64,000 nucleotides of DNA from Flavobacterium undicola (lineage in GTDB: Bacteria > Bacteroidota > Bacteroidia > Flavobacteriales > Flavobacteriaceae): assembly GCF_009909155.2 (NCBI RefSeq), contig NZ_JAAAPM020000004.1, forward strand, positions 163,619 to 227,618, in the 5' to 3' direction. The notes beneath the pieces are model-generated. The model was not told the DNA's origin, ran no database searches, and was given only the letters and a program-made list of their open reading frames with translations. Positions 8,449 through 18,074 of the stretch are shown piece by piece. The position numbers and the translations under genes were made by a program. The first letter of the stretch is position 1, and the number at the start of each line of letters is the position of its first letter.

Positions 8449-9681
8449 ATGGCAAAAGAAGTATTAGAATGTTCGTTTTGTGGAAGGAAAAAGCCAGAAA
8501 CCAATTTATTGATTGCTGGAATAAATGCGCACATTTGCGATAAGTGTATCGAACAAGCTCACGGAATTGTTCTTGAAGAATTGAAATCAAGCGGAAGTTC
8601 AAAATTAGTTGGTGATTTGATTTTGCAAAAACCAAAAGAAATTAGAGCTTTCCTGGATCAATATGTAATTGGACAAGACCAAACTAAAAAAGTAATGTCG
8701 GTGGCGGTGTACAATCACTACAAGCGTTTGATGCAACAGCAACTGGACGATGAGGTAGAGATTGAAAAAAGTAACATCATCATGGTGGGACAAACAGGAA
8801 CTGGAAAAACATTAGTAGCAAAAACTATTGCTAAAATGTTAGATGTTCCTTTGGCTATCGTAGATGCTACGGTACTTACTGAAGCGGGTTATGTAGGAGA
8901 AGATGTTGAAACTATTTTAACACGTCTTTTACAGGCTGCTGATTATGATGTGGCTAAAGCTGAACGCGGAATTGTATTTATTGACGAGATAGATAAAATT
9001 GCCCGTAAAAGCGATAATCCATCAATCACTCGTGATGTTTCAGGAGAAGGTGTGCAACAAGCCTTATTGAAATTATTAGAAGGAACGGTTGTAAACGTAC
9101 CACCAAAAGGAGGACGTAAGCATCCAGACCAAAAATTTGTGGAAGTAAACACCCAAAACATTTTGTTTATTGCTGGTGGTGCTTTTGATGGAGTAGAAAG
9201 AATTATTTCTAAGCGTTTGAATCGTCAAGCGGTTGGGTATTCTACTTCAAAAAATGTGGATAATATTGACAAGGAAAACTTATTGCAATACATTATCCCA
9301 AAAGATATCAAGGATTTTGGATTGATTCCGGAAATCATTGGTCGTTTACCAGTGTTGACTCACATGGATCCTTTAGATAGAGAAACATTAAGAGCTATTT
9401 TAACGCAGCCTAAAAATGCGTTAATCAAACAATACCAAAAGTTGTTCTTAATGGATGATGTGGAATTCACTATCACCAATGATGCTTTGGATTTTATTGT
9501 GGATAAAGCATTAGAATACAAATTAGGAGCTCGTGGATTGCGTTCGCTTTGTGAGGCTATCTTAACTGATGCAATGTATGAATTACCAAGTTCTGATGAT
9601 AAAATATTAGAAATTGATGTAGATTATGCTAAGGAAACTTTGAATAAAAATTTATTGAAGCGTTTAGAAATTGCTTCTTAG
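8449..9681 (+). CDS. clpX: ATP-dependent Clp protease ATP-binding subunit ClpX
   Basis: A 410-residue ClpX unfoldase. The N-terminal zinc finger uses Cys8, Cys11, Cys30 and Cys33. The AAA+ module has Walker A GQTGTGKT at 114-121, the pore loop GYVG at 147-150, and Walker B IVFIDEID at about 175-182. A later loop (about 215-227, [11 protein letters not shown]) fits the second pore loop. The IGF-type ClpP-binding loop is represented by [10 protein letters not shown] around 239-248. It works with the adjacent ClpP to degrade tagged substrates. A strong terminator follows. Confidence 0.97.
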   Translation: MAKEVLECSFCGRKKPETNLLIAGINAHICDKCIEQAHGIVLEELKSSGSSKLVGDLILQKPKEIRAFLDQYVIGQDQTKKVMSVAVYNHYKRLMQQQLDDEVEIEKSNIIMVGQTGTGKTLVAKTIAKMLDVPLAIVDATVLTEAGYVGEDVETILTRLLQAADYDVAKAERGIVFIDEIDKIARKSDNPSITRDVSGEGVQQALLKLLEGTVVNVPPKGGRKHPDQKFVEVNTQNILFIAGGAFDGVERIISKRLNRQAVGYSTSKNVDNIDKENLLQYIIPKDIKDFGLIPEIIGRLPVLTHMDPLDRETLRAILTQPKNALIKQYQKLFLMDDVEFTITNDALDFIVDKALEYKLGARGLRSLCEAILTDAMYELPSSDDKILEIDVDYAKETLNKNLLKRLEIAS

Positions 9682-9710
9682 TTAAATTTCAAGATCAAAT
9701 CAAAATAAAA

Positions 9711-9746
9711 CAAAGCTCAAAAACATTCGTTTTTGGGCTTTGTTTG
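9711..9746 (+). terminator. Terminator after clpX
   Basis: Stem AAAGCTCAAAAAC with GTTTTTGGGCTTT, loop ATTC, followed by TGTTTGTTT. It lies 30 bases past the clpX stop. Confidence 0.85.
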
Positions 9747-9828
9747 TTTATGTCAATGATTTAAATGTGGATAAGAAAAGTTTTATATATTTGAAAGGTG
9801 TTTCAATTCATTATAATTAAGAAAATTT

Positions 9829-11733
9829 ATGATAAAAAAAATCTCAGTCTCTATAGTAATCCTTGTTATCGCAAGTTGTTCATCTGTCAAAAAGAACACA
9901 CAAGCCAACACAACAAACAAAATAAATCTTATTGAAAAAGTATCAGGAAATAATATAAAACCATCGAGGTCAACTCAAATTATAAATTACTCTGGGATAT
10001 ATGGAATTAACGATGCCTCTTTTAACGTTGCATCAAGTGCTATTAATTATAAAGGGAGCATATTACTAACCGACACAAATAATAATCTAATTAGGCAGAT
10101 TAAAGACAATAAGATTACAACTTATGTTGGGAACGGTCAAAAAGAGAATATAGCAGGACAATATACTAAAGCTTCATTAAATAATCCAGAAAATATTACT
10201 GTTGACAGTAAAAAAAATATTTACGTTTCGGTAAATTATAATCAAATAAAAAAAATTGACAATTTTGGAAATGTTACACATTTTGCTGGGAAATATTCTC
10301 CAGGTTGGATTGATGGTGGAGTAGATAGCGCCAAAGAAACGGCATCATTTAAATTTATTTCAAGTTTAGTTGTAAATAAAAATGATGAAATATATGTGGC
10401 AGATAAAAATAAAATCAGAAAAATTGGTCTTGATGGAAAAGTAACAACTATTGCTGGAGGTGATCAAGGTGGAGATAAGCAAGGAAAAGCACTTGAATCT
10501 CTTTTTAATCAAATTTCTGATATAGAATTAAATAATGAACAAGAACTTTATATTGTAGATCAAGTAAATGGAAAAATAAAAAAATTAGGCACTGACGGAT
10601 TGATTACAACTTTTATTCCCAAAGGAATAATTAAATGGCCTTCATCAATTGCCGTAAGTAATAAAGGATTTGTTTTAGTATTTGATAGTTCTGATAAAAT
10701 ACTGTATGTGTTTGATAAACAAGGAAAATTAATAAAAACATTAAAAAGTAATATCTTGGCTTCACAAGATTATTCTTTTCAAATGAAAATTACAGTTGAT
10801 GAATATGACAATGTAATAATTCCTTCAAAAGATTTTATAAATATTATAAATAAAGATTCTCAAATAACCAAAATAGGTGAAAAAAATGGAAATTGTAGAA
10901 ATGGAATTATAAATGAGGCCACGTTCAATTATCCATATGATGGTGTTTTTGATACGAATGGTAATCTCTATGTTATAGAGAAAGGAAATAGAGTCATTCG
11001 AAAAATTTCAGAAAAAGGTTTAGTAAGTACTTTTTCGGGAAATGGTAAATATGGTAGGACAGTTGGTGTAGCACAAAATACAAGTTTTATTAATACAGAA
11101 GCAGTAGCAATTGATAGTTTTGGAAATCTGTATGTTGTAGATGGAGACTGGAAAGAAGTATGTGTTAAAAAAATAGATGCTAATGGTACGTCTTCTGTCT
11201 TTATAGATCCTAAAAGTAAAAATTTAGAAATCGGAAGGTGGAACGATTTGGTTTTTGATTCTCAAAATAATCTATATGTTTCTGATAATGTTAAGAATAA
11301 GGTGTTTAGGTTTGATTCATTAGGAAACATAATTGAGTTTAATTTATCGGTAAAACTTAATGGACCAGCTGGACTTGCTATGGATAAAAATGATAATTTA
11401 TTTATTTGTGACTCTAATAATAATAGAATTGTAAAAGTATCAAAGGATAATAAAACAGAAATAATTGTTGCTAATAATTATATTTTCTTTGATGAGCCAG
11501 AGAATATAACTATTGATAATTTAGGAAATCTGTATGTTACCGATAGAAATAGAACTAGAATAATCAAAATGGATTTGAATTTGGATTCAGAAATTTTTCT
11601 TGAGGAATCTTCTTTGGGGAAAAACAAGAATCATAATTTTAGTGAATATACTAATACATTAAAAATTGAAGCTTTCAAGAATGAGATTTATGTTTTTGAC
11701 AAGTATGATAACCAGATATCTAAATTAAAATGA
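9829..11733 (+). CDS. NHL-repeat beta-propeller lipoprotein
   Basis: A 634-residue predicted lipoprotein: a short lipoprotein signal ends at VIASC with Cys17. The rest is a run of NHL-type blades in which strand pairs such as NLYVIEKGNRVIRKIS, NLFICDSNNNRIVKVS and NLYVTDRNRTRIIKMD recur about every 45-60 residues, separated by GxxxTxxG turns (TTIAGG, STFSGNG). Such propellers act as binding or scaffold surfaces; no enzymatic residues are recognisable. The coding sequence is very AT-rich with many Lys, Asn and Ile. It stands alone between the clpX terminator and serB; a TATATTTG box at 9786-9793 could be its -7 element. Confidence 0.85.
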   Translation: MIKKISVSIVILVIASCSSVKKNTQANTTNKINLIEKVSGNNIKPSRSTQIINYSGIYGINDASFNVASSAINYKGSILLTDTNNNLIRQIKDNKITTYVGNGQKENIAGQYTKASLNNPENITVDSKKNIYVSVNYNQIKKIDNFGNVTHFAGKYSPGWIDGGVDSAKETASFKFISSLVVNKNDEIYVADKNKIRKIGLDGKVTTIAGGDQGGDKQGKALESLFNQISDIELNNEQELYIVDQVNGKIKKLGTDGLITTFIPKGIIKWPSSIAVSNKGFVLVFDSSDKILYVFDKQGKLIKTLKSNILASQDYSFQMKITVDEYDNVIIPSKDFINIINKDSQITKIGEKNGNCRNGIINEATFNYPYDGVFDTNGNLYVIEKGNRVIRKISEKGLVSTFSGNGKYGRTVGVAQNTSFINTEAVAIDSFGNLYVVDGDWKEVCVKKIDANGTSSVFIDPKSKNLEIGRWNDLVFDSQNNLYVSDNVKNKVFRFDSLGNIIEFNLSVKLNGPAGLAMDKNDNLFICDSNNNRIVKVSKDNKTEIIVANNYIFFDEPENITIDNLGNLYVTDRNRTRIIKMDLNLDSEIFLEESSLGKNKNHNFSEYTNTLKIEAFKNEIYVFDKYDNQISKLK

Positions 11734-11952
11734 TGTTGAGTTTTTCTTGTTTTGATAGACAAAACCTTAGTTTTGGAATTATTGATAAGAGAGATAATTT
11801 TGAAGAAATATGTCTTTTGAAGATTTTAAATAAATAGATTTTTTAGAATTAAATAAAAGAAGGTTATCTCTTTGTAAAAAACACAAAATCTGTTTTTTTA
11901 TACGCAATATATTGTCGATTTTTGTCGCTTCTAAAATCAATATAGATTAAAA

Positions 11953-13191
11953 ATGGCAATTGAGGATAAAGAGATTATTTTATTAAAAGTTTCTGGTCAG
12001 GATAAACCAGGGGTAACTGCTGGTTTAACATCAGTGTTGGCAACGTATAATGCCATTGTTTTAGACATTGGACAAGCTGATATTCACGATACACTTTCGT
12101 TAGGGATTTTGTTCGAAATCGAAGCAGGTTCTTCTTCAGCACCTGTTTTAAAAGACTTGTTGTTTAAAGCGTATGAATTAGGGATTAAAGTAAAATTTAT
12201 TCCAATTACTATTGCTGATTACGAAAAATGGGTAAAAGCCCAATCTAAACAACGCTATATCATTAATATTTTAGGGGAAACATTGGCTGCGGTACAACTG
12301 GCTGCTGTGACTAAAATAATGTCCGACCAAAATTTAAATATTGATTCCATAAAAAGATTAACTGGAAGAACTTCGATTGTTGAAACAGAAGTATATCCTC
12401 GTTCTTGCGTGCAATTGTCCGTTTCCGGAGAAATTGTAGATAAGACTGTTATGACGGCTAGTTTTATGGAAATTTCCAGAACCTTAGACGTTGATATCTC
12501 TTTCCAGGAAGATAACATTTATAGAAGAAACCGTCGTTTAGTCTGTTTCGATATGGATTCTACATTGATTCAAACCGAAGTAATTGATGAATTAGCCGAA
12601 TTGGCAGGTGTTGGTGAGCAAGTAAGAGCCATCACTGAATCGGCGATGAATGGTGAGATTGATTTTAGCGAAAGCTTTAAGAAACGTATGGCTTTGTTAG
12701 AAGGTTTAAGTGAAGATGTGTTGCACAATGTGGCTATCAATTTGCCAATAACAAAAGGAGCGCACCGATTGATGAAAGCCTTGAAATATTACGGTTATAA
12801 AACCGCTATTTTATCAGGAGGATTTACTTATTTTGGAAATTATTTGCAAAAAGAATTAGGTATTGATTATGTTCATGCCAATGAATTGGAAATTAAAGAC
12901 GGTAAGTTAACAGGTAAATATATTGGCGAAATTGTTGATGGTCAAAAGAAAGCCGAATATTTGAAAGCTATTGCCGAAAAAGAAGGCATTCACATCAATC
13001 AAACTATTGCTGTGGGTGATGGAGCGAACGATTTACCAATGATTAATTTAGCTGGATTAGGAATTGCTTTTCATGCTAAACCTACGGTAAAAGAAAGCGC
13101 AGCTACTTCTATTTCGAGTTTGGGTCTTGATGGTGTTTTATACTTATTAGGCTACCACGACAGGCACATCGATATGATGGACGAAATTTAA
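11953..13191 (+). CDS. serB: Phosphoserine phosphatase with N-terminal ACT domains
   Basis: A 412-residue SerB, which removes phosphate from L-3-phosphoserine in the last step of serine synthesis. The N-terminal half (about 5-180) carries two ACT-like regulatory modules (KVSGQDKPGVTAGLTSVL at the first). The HAD phosphatase core starts at CFDMDSTLIQTE with Asp200 (nucleophile) and Asp202 (acid/base). Motif II is ILSGGFTYF and motif III-IV is AVGDGANDLPMI. Length is longer than the minimal 220-residue enzyme because of the ACT region, the form typical of Actinobacteria and Bacteroidetes. It is a single-gene unit with a clear terminator. Confidence 0.96.
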   Translation: MAIEDKEIILLKVSGQDKPGVTAGLTSVLATYNAIVLDIGQADIHDTLSLGILFEIEAGSSSAPVLKDLLFKAYELGIKVKFIPITIADYEKWVKAQSKQRYIINILGETLAAVQLAAVTKIMSDQNLNIDSIKRLTGRTSIVETEVYPRSCVQLSVSGEIVDKTVMTASFMEISRTLDVDISFQEDNIYRRNRRLVCFDMDSTLIQTEVIDELAELAGVGEQVRAITESAMNGEIDFSESFKKRMALLEGLSEDVLHNVAINLPITKGAHRLMKALKYYGYKTAILSGGFTYFGNYLQKELGIDYVHANELEIKDGKLTGKYIGEIVDGQKKAEYLKAIAEKEGIHINQTIAVGDGANDLPMINLAGLGIAFHAKPTVKESAATSISSLGLDGVLYLLGYHDRHIDMMDEI

Positions 13192-13214
13192 ACAACATAA
13201 TAATAACATTTAAG

Positions 13215-13249
13215 AAACCTTAGTTCTGATTTTGAACTAAGGTTTTTTT
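13215..13249 (+). terminator. Terminator after serB
   Basis: Stem AACCTTAGTTC (13216-13226) with GAACTAAGGTT (13234-13243) and a T-run to 13249. A textbook intrinsic terminator. Confidence 0.92.
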
Positions 13250-13302
13250 ATGGCGTTTAATTTAAAATCGTATTTTTATAATACGGACTTAAATAGAGCA
13301 CA

Positions 13303-13704
13303 ATGATAACAGTACAAACTAAAATTCAAGCTCCCATAGAAAAGGTTTGGAGTTTGTGGACATCGCCTGAGCATATTACAAGCTGGAATGCAGCTTCAGA
13401 AGATTGGCATACACCTTATGCAGAGAATGATTTGAAAGTAGGAGGGAAATTCAAATACACTATGGCTTCCAAAGATGGAACAATGAGTTTTGACTTTGTA
13501 GGTACTTATTCGGCTATTCTAGACAAAAAATTAATTGCTTATAGTATCGAAGACGGCAGGATGGTCATTGTTGTTTTTGAGGAGCAGGAAGATGGATTTG
13601 AAATAAGGGAATATTTTGAGCCGGAATCAGTAAATTCAGAAGAGTTACAACATCAGGGATGGCAGGCTATATTAGATAATTTCAAAAAGTACGTTGAAAA
13701 CTAA
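13303..13704 (+). CDS. SRPBCC (AHSA1-like) domain protein
   Basis: A 133-residue START/Bet v1-like protein of the activator-of-Hsp90-ATPase-1 homologue group. The N-terminal signature is TVQTKIQAPIEKVWSLWTSP, followed by ITSWNAASEDWHTP, typical of this family, and the C-terminal helix with GWQAILDNFKKYVE. It should fold into a helix-grip pocket for a small hydrophobic ligand; the ligand is unknown. First of four small same-strand genes (SRPBCC, VOC, VOC, SRPBCC). Confidence 0.88.
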   Translation: MITVQTKIQAPIEKVWSLWTSPEHITSWNAASEDWHTPYAENDLKVGGKFKYTMASKDGTMSFDFVGTYSAILDKKLIAYSIEDGRMVIVVFEEQEDGFEIREYFEPESVNSEELQHQGWQAILDNFKKYVEN

Positions 13705-13725
13705 TCCGATATAAATTCAATAAAG

Positions 13726-14133
13726 ATGACTAAACAAATATGGCTTAATCTTCCGGTAAAAGATATTAAGCAATCCAAGATGTTTTTTTCTAAACTTGGT
13801 TTTTCTTTTAACGAGGAACATGATACAGAATATTCTACCTGTATGTTGGTTGGGGGAAATAATTTTGTCATCATGCTTTTTGAACAAACAACCTTTCAGG
13901 AGTTTATAAAAAATAAAATAACCGATACACAGCAAAGTTCAGAAATGTTAATTTCGATAGATGCTGAAAGTTGGGAAGAAGTAGATGCAATCGCCTATAA
14001 GGTTGAGGAAGCTGGAGGAACAGTCTTTTCAAAACCGGCTTTGAGTCAGGGCTGGATGTATGGTTGTGGTTTTGCTGATTTAGATGGGCATCGTTGGGGT
14101 GTGCTGTATATGGATTTTAGTAAATTGTCTTAA
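13726..14133 (+). CDS. VOC-family protein (glyoxalase-like)
   Basis: A 135-residue vicinal oxygen chelate protein. It opens with QIWLNLPVKDIKQSKMFFSKLGFSF, the common lead of the extradiol/glyoxalase-like group, and ends with CGFADLDGHRWGVLYMD, where D-x-D-G-H/N closes the second module. It starts 21 bases after the preceding SRPBCC gene and is likely co-transcribed. The catalytic role is not inferable; it could be a metal-dependent lyase or a binding protein. Confidence 0.88.
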   Translation: MTKQIWLNLPVKDIKQSKMFFSKLGFSFNEEHDTEYSTCMLVGGNNFVIMLFEQTTFQEFIKNKITDTQQSSEMLISIDAESWEEVDAIAYKVEEAGGTVFSKPALSQGWMYGCGFADLDGHRWGVLYMDFSKLS

Positions 14134-14230
14134 TTCATACGGATATGAAAACACTACATTTTTAAAGGCATTAGCGATAGTAAAGGAACTTTCAGAAGAA
14201 TAAATAAATCAATAATTTAAAATTAGAATT

Positions 14231-14665
14231 ATGGCAACAATCAACCCTTATTTAATTTTTAACGGTAACTGCGAAGAAGCCTTTTTGTTTTACAAATCAG
14301 TTTTTGGTGGCGAATTTCCATACATTGGAAAGTTTAAAGACATGCCTGCGGGAGACAATACTCCTGAATTATCCGAAGAGGAGGGGAATAGAATCATGCA
14401 CGTTTGTTTGCCTATTGGCCACGCTGTTTTGATGGGAAGTGATAGTAATTCGGCTAGTGGCGATGTGGTTTTTGGTGGAAATGTATCTATTTCTATTAAT
14501 GTGGAAAGTAAAGACGAAGCCGATCGAATTTTTAACGGATTGTCAGTAGGAGGAAATGCTTATATGCCGATGGCTGATACTTTTTGGGGTGCTTATTTTG
14601 GAATGTTTACCGATAAATTTGGGATAAACTGGATGGTGAATTTTGATAAAAACGAAAAACAATAA
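14231..14665 (+). CDS. PhnB-like VOC-family protein
   Basis: A 144-residue PhnB/3-demethylubiquinone-methyltransferase-like VOC protein. The lead PYLIFNGNCEEAFLFYKSVFGGEF and the end FWGAYFGMFTDKFGINWMVNFD are hallmark sequences of this subgroup. Despite the family's old name there is no SAM-binding motif, so methyltransferase activity is not implied. The gene sits between another VOC gene and an SRPBCC gene, and the next ATG follows its stop by 2 bases. Confidence 0.9.
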   Translation: MATINPYLIFNGNCEEAFLFYKSVFGGEFPYIGKFKDMPAGDNTPELSEEEGNRIMHVCLPIGHAVLMGSDSNSASGDVVFGGNVSISINVESKDEADRIFNGLSVGGNAYMPMADTFWGAYFGMFTDKFGINWMVNFDKNEKQ

Positions 14666-14667
14666 GT

Positions 14668-15198
14668 ATGAGAATCATTAAAAAAATAGTATTTGGAATT
14701 TTAGCCTTAGTAGCTTTGCTTTTACTAGTAGCTTTATTTATCCCAAATGATTATACGGTTTCGGTTTCAACCACTATTAATAAGCCAAAAGCCGAGGTTT
14801 TTGATTATGTGAAAAATATTAAAAATCAGGAAAAGTACAGTGTTTGGGTAATGCAAGATCCTAATGTGGTTATGGATTACCAAGGGACAGACGGTACAAC
14901 AGGTTTTAAGGCTTCATGGAATAGTAAGGATGATAATGTGGGCGAAGGATCACAACAAATTGTAGCTATTTCTGATGGACGAATTGATGTTGATTTGCAT
15001 TTTGAACGACCAATGAAAGGCGATGATAAAGCCGCTACAATTGTAGAGGCAGTTTCAGAAAATCAAACAAAAGTTACAGCTGAATTTTATGGTCATGCCG
15101 CTTATCCAATGAATTTAATGTCACTGATAGGGAAGAAATTTATAACAGATGCACAGACGCAAAATTTGGCTAATTTGAAGAAGATTTTAGAAGAATAA
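14668..15198 (+). CDS. Membrane-anchored SRPBCC / polyketide-cyclase-like protein
   Basis: A 176-residue protein with an N-terminal hydrophobic segment (IVFGILALVALLLLVALFIP, about 6-25) that is probably an uncleaved anchor. The rest is an SRPBCC domain: YTVSVSTTINKPKAEVFDYV, then QEKYSVWVMQDPNV, and a C-terminal helix ending TDAQTQNLANLKKILEE. The domain faces the periplasm if the anchor inserts normally. It follows the PhnB-like gene by 2 bases and ends the four-gene run just before a terminator. Confidence 0.87.
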   Translation: MRIIKKIVFGILALVALLLLVALFIPNDYTVSVSTTINKPKAEVFDYVKNIKNQEKYSVWVMQDPNVVMDYQGTDGTTGFKASWNSKDDNVGEGSQQIVAISDGRIDVDLHFERPMKGDDKAATIVEAVSENQTKVTAEFYGHAAYPMNLMSLIGKKFITDAQTQNLANLKKILEE

Positions 15199-15238
15199 TT
15201 CTGTTTCAGTTTAGATAATTGAATAAAAATATAGAGTT

Positions 15239-15276
15239 ACACACGAGTGCGATAATCTTATCGTACTTGTGTGTTT
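15239..15276. terminator. Shared terminator between convergent genes
   Basis: Stem 15239-15255 with 15258-15274 (ACACACGAGTGCGATAA against its near-perfect reverse complement), dinucleotide loop. It sits between the plus-strand SRPBCC gene and the minus-strand GNAT gene and may stop transcription from either side, although the flanking T-tracts are short. Confidence 0.7.
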
Positions 15277-15281
15277 ATGAT

Positions 15282-15764
15282 TTAAATAAGTTTTTTTTCC
15301 ATGTATGCTGTGCCTTCCAAAGCTACGGGCTGATATGGTTCAATTGAATAGAATCCGAACGAATAGTAGAGTTCTTTAGCTCTTGTTAAAGTAGGGATTA
15401 CTTCCAAACGCAGGTAATGAAATTGTAATTGTTTTGCATTTTCTACAGCTGTTTCTAAAAGTCTCGCTCCAACTTTAAATTTTCGAAATTCAGGCTTGAC
15501 ATAGAATCTTTTTAATTCAGCAGTTTCTTGTTGTGTTTTTTTAACTGCTACACAACCAATCGCTTCATTGTTTTTATAAGCTAATAGTAGACATCCATTT
15601 GGTGCAGAATAGTGAATACTCAAAGATGTTAGTTCTTCATTGAAATTTTTAAATCCAGCATCAAAATTAATAGCTTTTGCATATTCTTTAAATAATTCAA
15701 TCGCATCGTCAAATTCTTGTTGTGAGCCAGCAAGTCGAATTATAATATTGTCTGTATGGTTCAT
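15282..15764 (-). CDS. GNAT-family N-acetyltransferase
   Basis: A 160-residue acetyltransferase of the GCN5 fold. The acetyl-CoA pyrophosphate loop is in RKFKVGARLLETAVENAK (R-x-x-x-x-G-A pattern, about 104-115), preceded by the strand AELKRFYVKPEF. An early helix, DDAIELFKEYAKAI, starts the domain. Substrate is unknown. It lies 47 bases after a methyltransferase gene that itself follows a GH3-family gene, so the three may form one minus-strand unit. Confidence 0.88.
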   Translation of the reverse strand: MNHTDNIIIRLAGSQQEFDDAIELFKEYAKAINFDAGFKNFNEELTSLSIHYSAPNGCLLLAYKNNEAIGCVAVKKTQQETAELKRFYVKPEFRKFKVGARLLETAVENAKQLQFHYLRLEVIPTLTRAKELYYSFGFYSIEPYQPVALEGTAYMEKKLI

Positions 15765-15811
15765 TACTTTTGTTTAATGTGAATTTTCAGTTGAGTCAAA
15801 AAAAGTAATTT

Positions 15812-16438
15812 CTATTTCTTTATGAAAGTATATGTTTTTAACGATTTTTTGTTTGGTAATATATTTTCCTCGAAGTCAATTTTACAAAATCCGAATTTTT
15901 TAGCACTTGATAATAAATCACTTTCAGAAATTAGCTTAAATATTTGTCCTGCTGATTTAATTGTTTCTATTCCTGTCTGACTGACAGAACTTACTCCATT
16001 ATTTTCCTGAATAGTTATAATTAACTGTCCGTTTTCTGAAATGTTACTATTGATAAATTCAAAGCAAGTATCTGTTTCAACATATTCAAAAATTAATGCT
16101 GCCCAAATTAAATTGGCTTTAGTTATTTTTTCATTTTTGCTTGAAGATATGTCAATGTTAATCAGATTTAGATTTGGAATTTGGTCTTTGAATCGCTTTT
16201 TCGTTTCGTTGAGATAGTTTTGATTTATGTCGATTCCAAAAACTTGATTAGTAACACTATTGTCAATATACTCCAATCCATTTCCTCCTGCAATTCCTAA
16301 AAAAAGGACTGTTTTGGGACATAGTTTTTCCAAATATTTTTTAGTTAAATTGCTGAGTAAGTGTAATTGTCCAACAGATTTATGTTGCATATGAAGTTCA
16401 TAATCTTCAAGAGGTATTTTATTCCAAACATTTTCCAT
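15812..16438 (-). CDS. Class I SAM-dependent methyltransferase
   Basis: A 208-residue protein with a Rossmann-type methyltransferase core. Motif I is VLFLGIAGGNGLEYID (about 44-59), in which the usual E/D-x-G-x-G-x-G is partly altered to G-I-A-G-G-N-G. The acidic end of strand beta-2 is FGIDINQNYLNETKKRF and the post-II segment is LINIDISS. The acceptor substrate is not recognisable. It begins 16 bases after the GH3-family gene. Confidence 0.82.
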   Translation of the reverse strand: MENVWNKIPLEDYELHMQHKSVGQLHLLSNLTKKYLEKLCPKTVLFLGIAGGNGLEYIDNSVTNQVFGIDINQNYLNETKKRFKDQIPNLNLINIDISSSKNEKITKANLIWAALIFEYVETDTCFEFINSNISENGQLIITIQENNGVSSVSQTGIETIKSAGQIFKLISESDLLSSAKKFGFCKIDFEENILPNKKSLKTYTFIKK

Positions 16439-16454
16439 TATGATATGGTTTTTT

Positions 16455-17978
16455 TTATTGATGCACTAGTTGCATATTTTTCAACTGTTCTAGATAATCT
16501 CTTTCATTTGATAATCTCGGAATTTTATGTTGACCGCCTAATTTATTGTTGTCTTTTAGCCAATCATAAAATAAATTTTCTCTGGCCACATTGATAACCA
16601 AAGGGTTTAGCGTCATGTTGTTGTAACGTTTGGCTTCGTAGTCGGAATTTAATGATTGTAGAGTTTCGTCCAATGCTTTTTGGAAAACTATCATATCGGC
16701 AGGCTTTTTCTTGAACTCAATCATCCATTCGTGTGCTCCTTTTTCTTTTTCTTTCATGAAAATTGGGGCTACCGTATAATCGACTATTTCGGCATGAGTG
16801 ATTTGACAGGCTTTAGCTAAGGCTTGATCGGTGTTTTCGACCATTAATTCTTCACCAAAAACATTGATGTGGTGTTTGGTTCTTCCGGTAACTCTAATTC
16901 GGAATGGATTTAGCGAAGTAAAACGCACTGTATCTCCTACTAAATAGCGAAATAAACCCGAATTAGTAGTAATTACAACGGCATAATTTTTATTCAATTC
17001 TACATCGGCCAGGCGGATAGTTTTTTGATTCATTGTCCCAAAAGTATCCATTGGTATGAATTCATAGAAAATTCCGTAGTCCAGCATCAACAATAAATCA
17101 CTGGAATGATTTAAATCCTGAATGGCAAAAAAGCCTTCGGAGGCATTGTATATTTCGTAATATTTAAATTCTTTTTTAGGAAGTAAGTTTTGGTATTGTT
17201 CGCGGTACGGATTGAAACTCACACCACCATGGAAATACACTTCCAGGTTTGGCCAAATTTCGAATAAATTCCCTTTGCCTGTTTCTTCGAGCATTTTGTT
17301 CATTAAAACCAACATCCAGGAAGGAACACCGGCAAAACTGGTTACATTTTCTCTTTTGGTTTCGTTGATAATGGCAGCCATTTTAGATTCCCATTCGCTC
17401 ATTAACGAAATTCTATTGCTGGGAGTACTGCTGAATTCGGCCCAAATAGGCATATTCTCAATCAATATTGCCGATAAATCACCAAAAAAACTGTTGTTGT
17501 CTTCATAGATTTGGGAACTTCCTCCCAAACGTAAACTTTTGCCTGTAAAAAGCTCAGAGTTTTCATTGTTGCTTAGGTACAAACACAATAAATCTTTGCT
17601 GCCTTTGTAATGACAATCTTCGAGCGCTTCATTGCTTACTGGAATAAATTTGCTTTTCGCATTGGTAGTACCGCTTGATTTTGCAAACCATTTGATAGGC
17701 GACTCCCAAAAAACATTCTGTTCTCCTTGGCGGGTTCTTTCAATTAAAGGTTGTAATTCTTCGTAAGTAGAAATCGGAATTCTTTCTGCAAAAGTAGTAT
17801 AGGAATTTATGGAAGCATAATCATATTTTTTACCCAATACCGTGTTTTTTGCAGCAGCAATCAAATTCATAAGTAGCTCTTCCTGAACCTCATTTGGGTA
17901 TTTCAAGAAAAGTTCAATCTGATGGATTCGTTGTTTTAAAACCCAGGAAGCAAATGTATTGATGAGCTGTGTTGGCAT
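16455..17978 (-). CDS. GH3-family (auxin-responsive-promoter-like) acyl-acid-amido synthetase homologue
   Basis: A 507-residue member of the GH3 family, ANL-type adenylating enzymes best known in plants as acyl-amino-acid conjugases but widespread in Bacteroidetes. The ATP-binding P-loop-like motif FAKSSGTTNAKSKFIPVS is at about 93-110, and later YNASEGFFAIQ and LVGDTVRFTS...RVTGRTKHHINVFGEELM form the adenylation core and hinge. The bacterial substrates are unproven. Length agrees with bacterial relatives (about 500). It is the first gene of a minus-strand group with a methyltransferase and a GNAT protein. Confidence 0.93.
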   Translation of the reverse strand: MPTQLINTFASWVLKQRIHQIELFLKYPNEVQEELLMNLIAAAKNTVLGKKYDYASINSYTTFAERIPISTYEELQPLIERTRQGEQNVFWESPIKWFAKSSGTTNAKSKFIPVSNEALEDCHYKGSKDLLCLYLSNNENSELFTGKSLRLGGSSQIYEDNNSFFGDLSAILIENMPIWAEFSSTPSNRISLMSEWESKMAAIINETKRENVTSFAGVPSWMLVLMNKMLEETGKGNLFEIWPNLEVYFHGGVSFNPYREQYQNLLPKKEFKYYEIYNASEGFFAIQDLNHSSDLLLMLDYGIFYEFIPMDTFGTMNQKTIRLADVELNKNYAVVITTNSGLFRYLVGDTVRFTSLNPFRIRVTGRTKHHINVFGEELMVENTDQALAKACQITHAEIVDYTVAPIFMKEKEKGAHEWMIEFKKKPADMIVFQKALDETLQSLNSDYEAKRYNNMTLNPLVINVARENLFYDWLKDNNKLGGQHKIPRLSNERDYLEQLKNMQLVHQ

Positions 17979-18074
17979 TTTTAAAAAATAGGGTTATGAA
18001 ATTTACCTTAGGAATAATAACTTTACCAAAAATAGGAAAATTTACGAAACATCAAACTTTAAAAACTAATCTTA

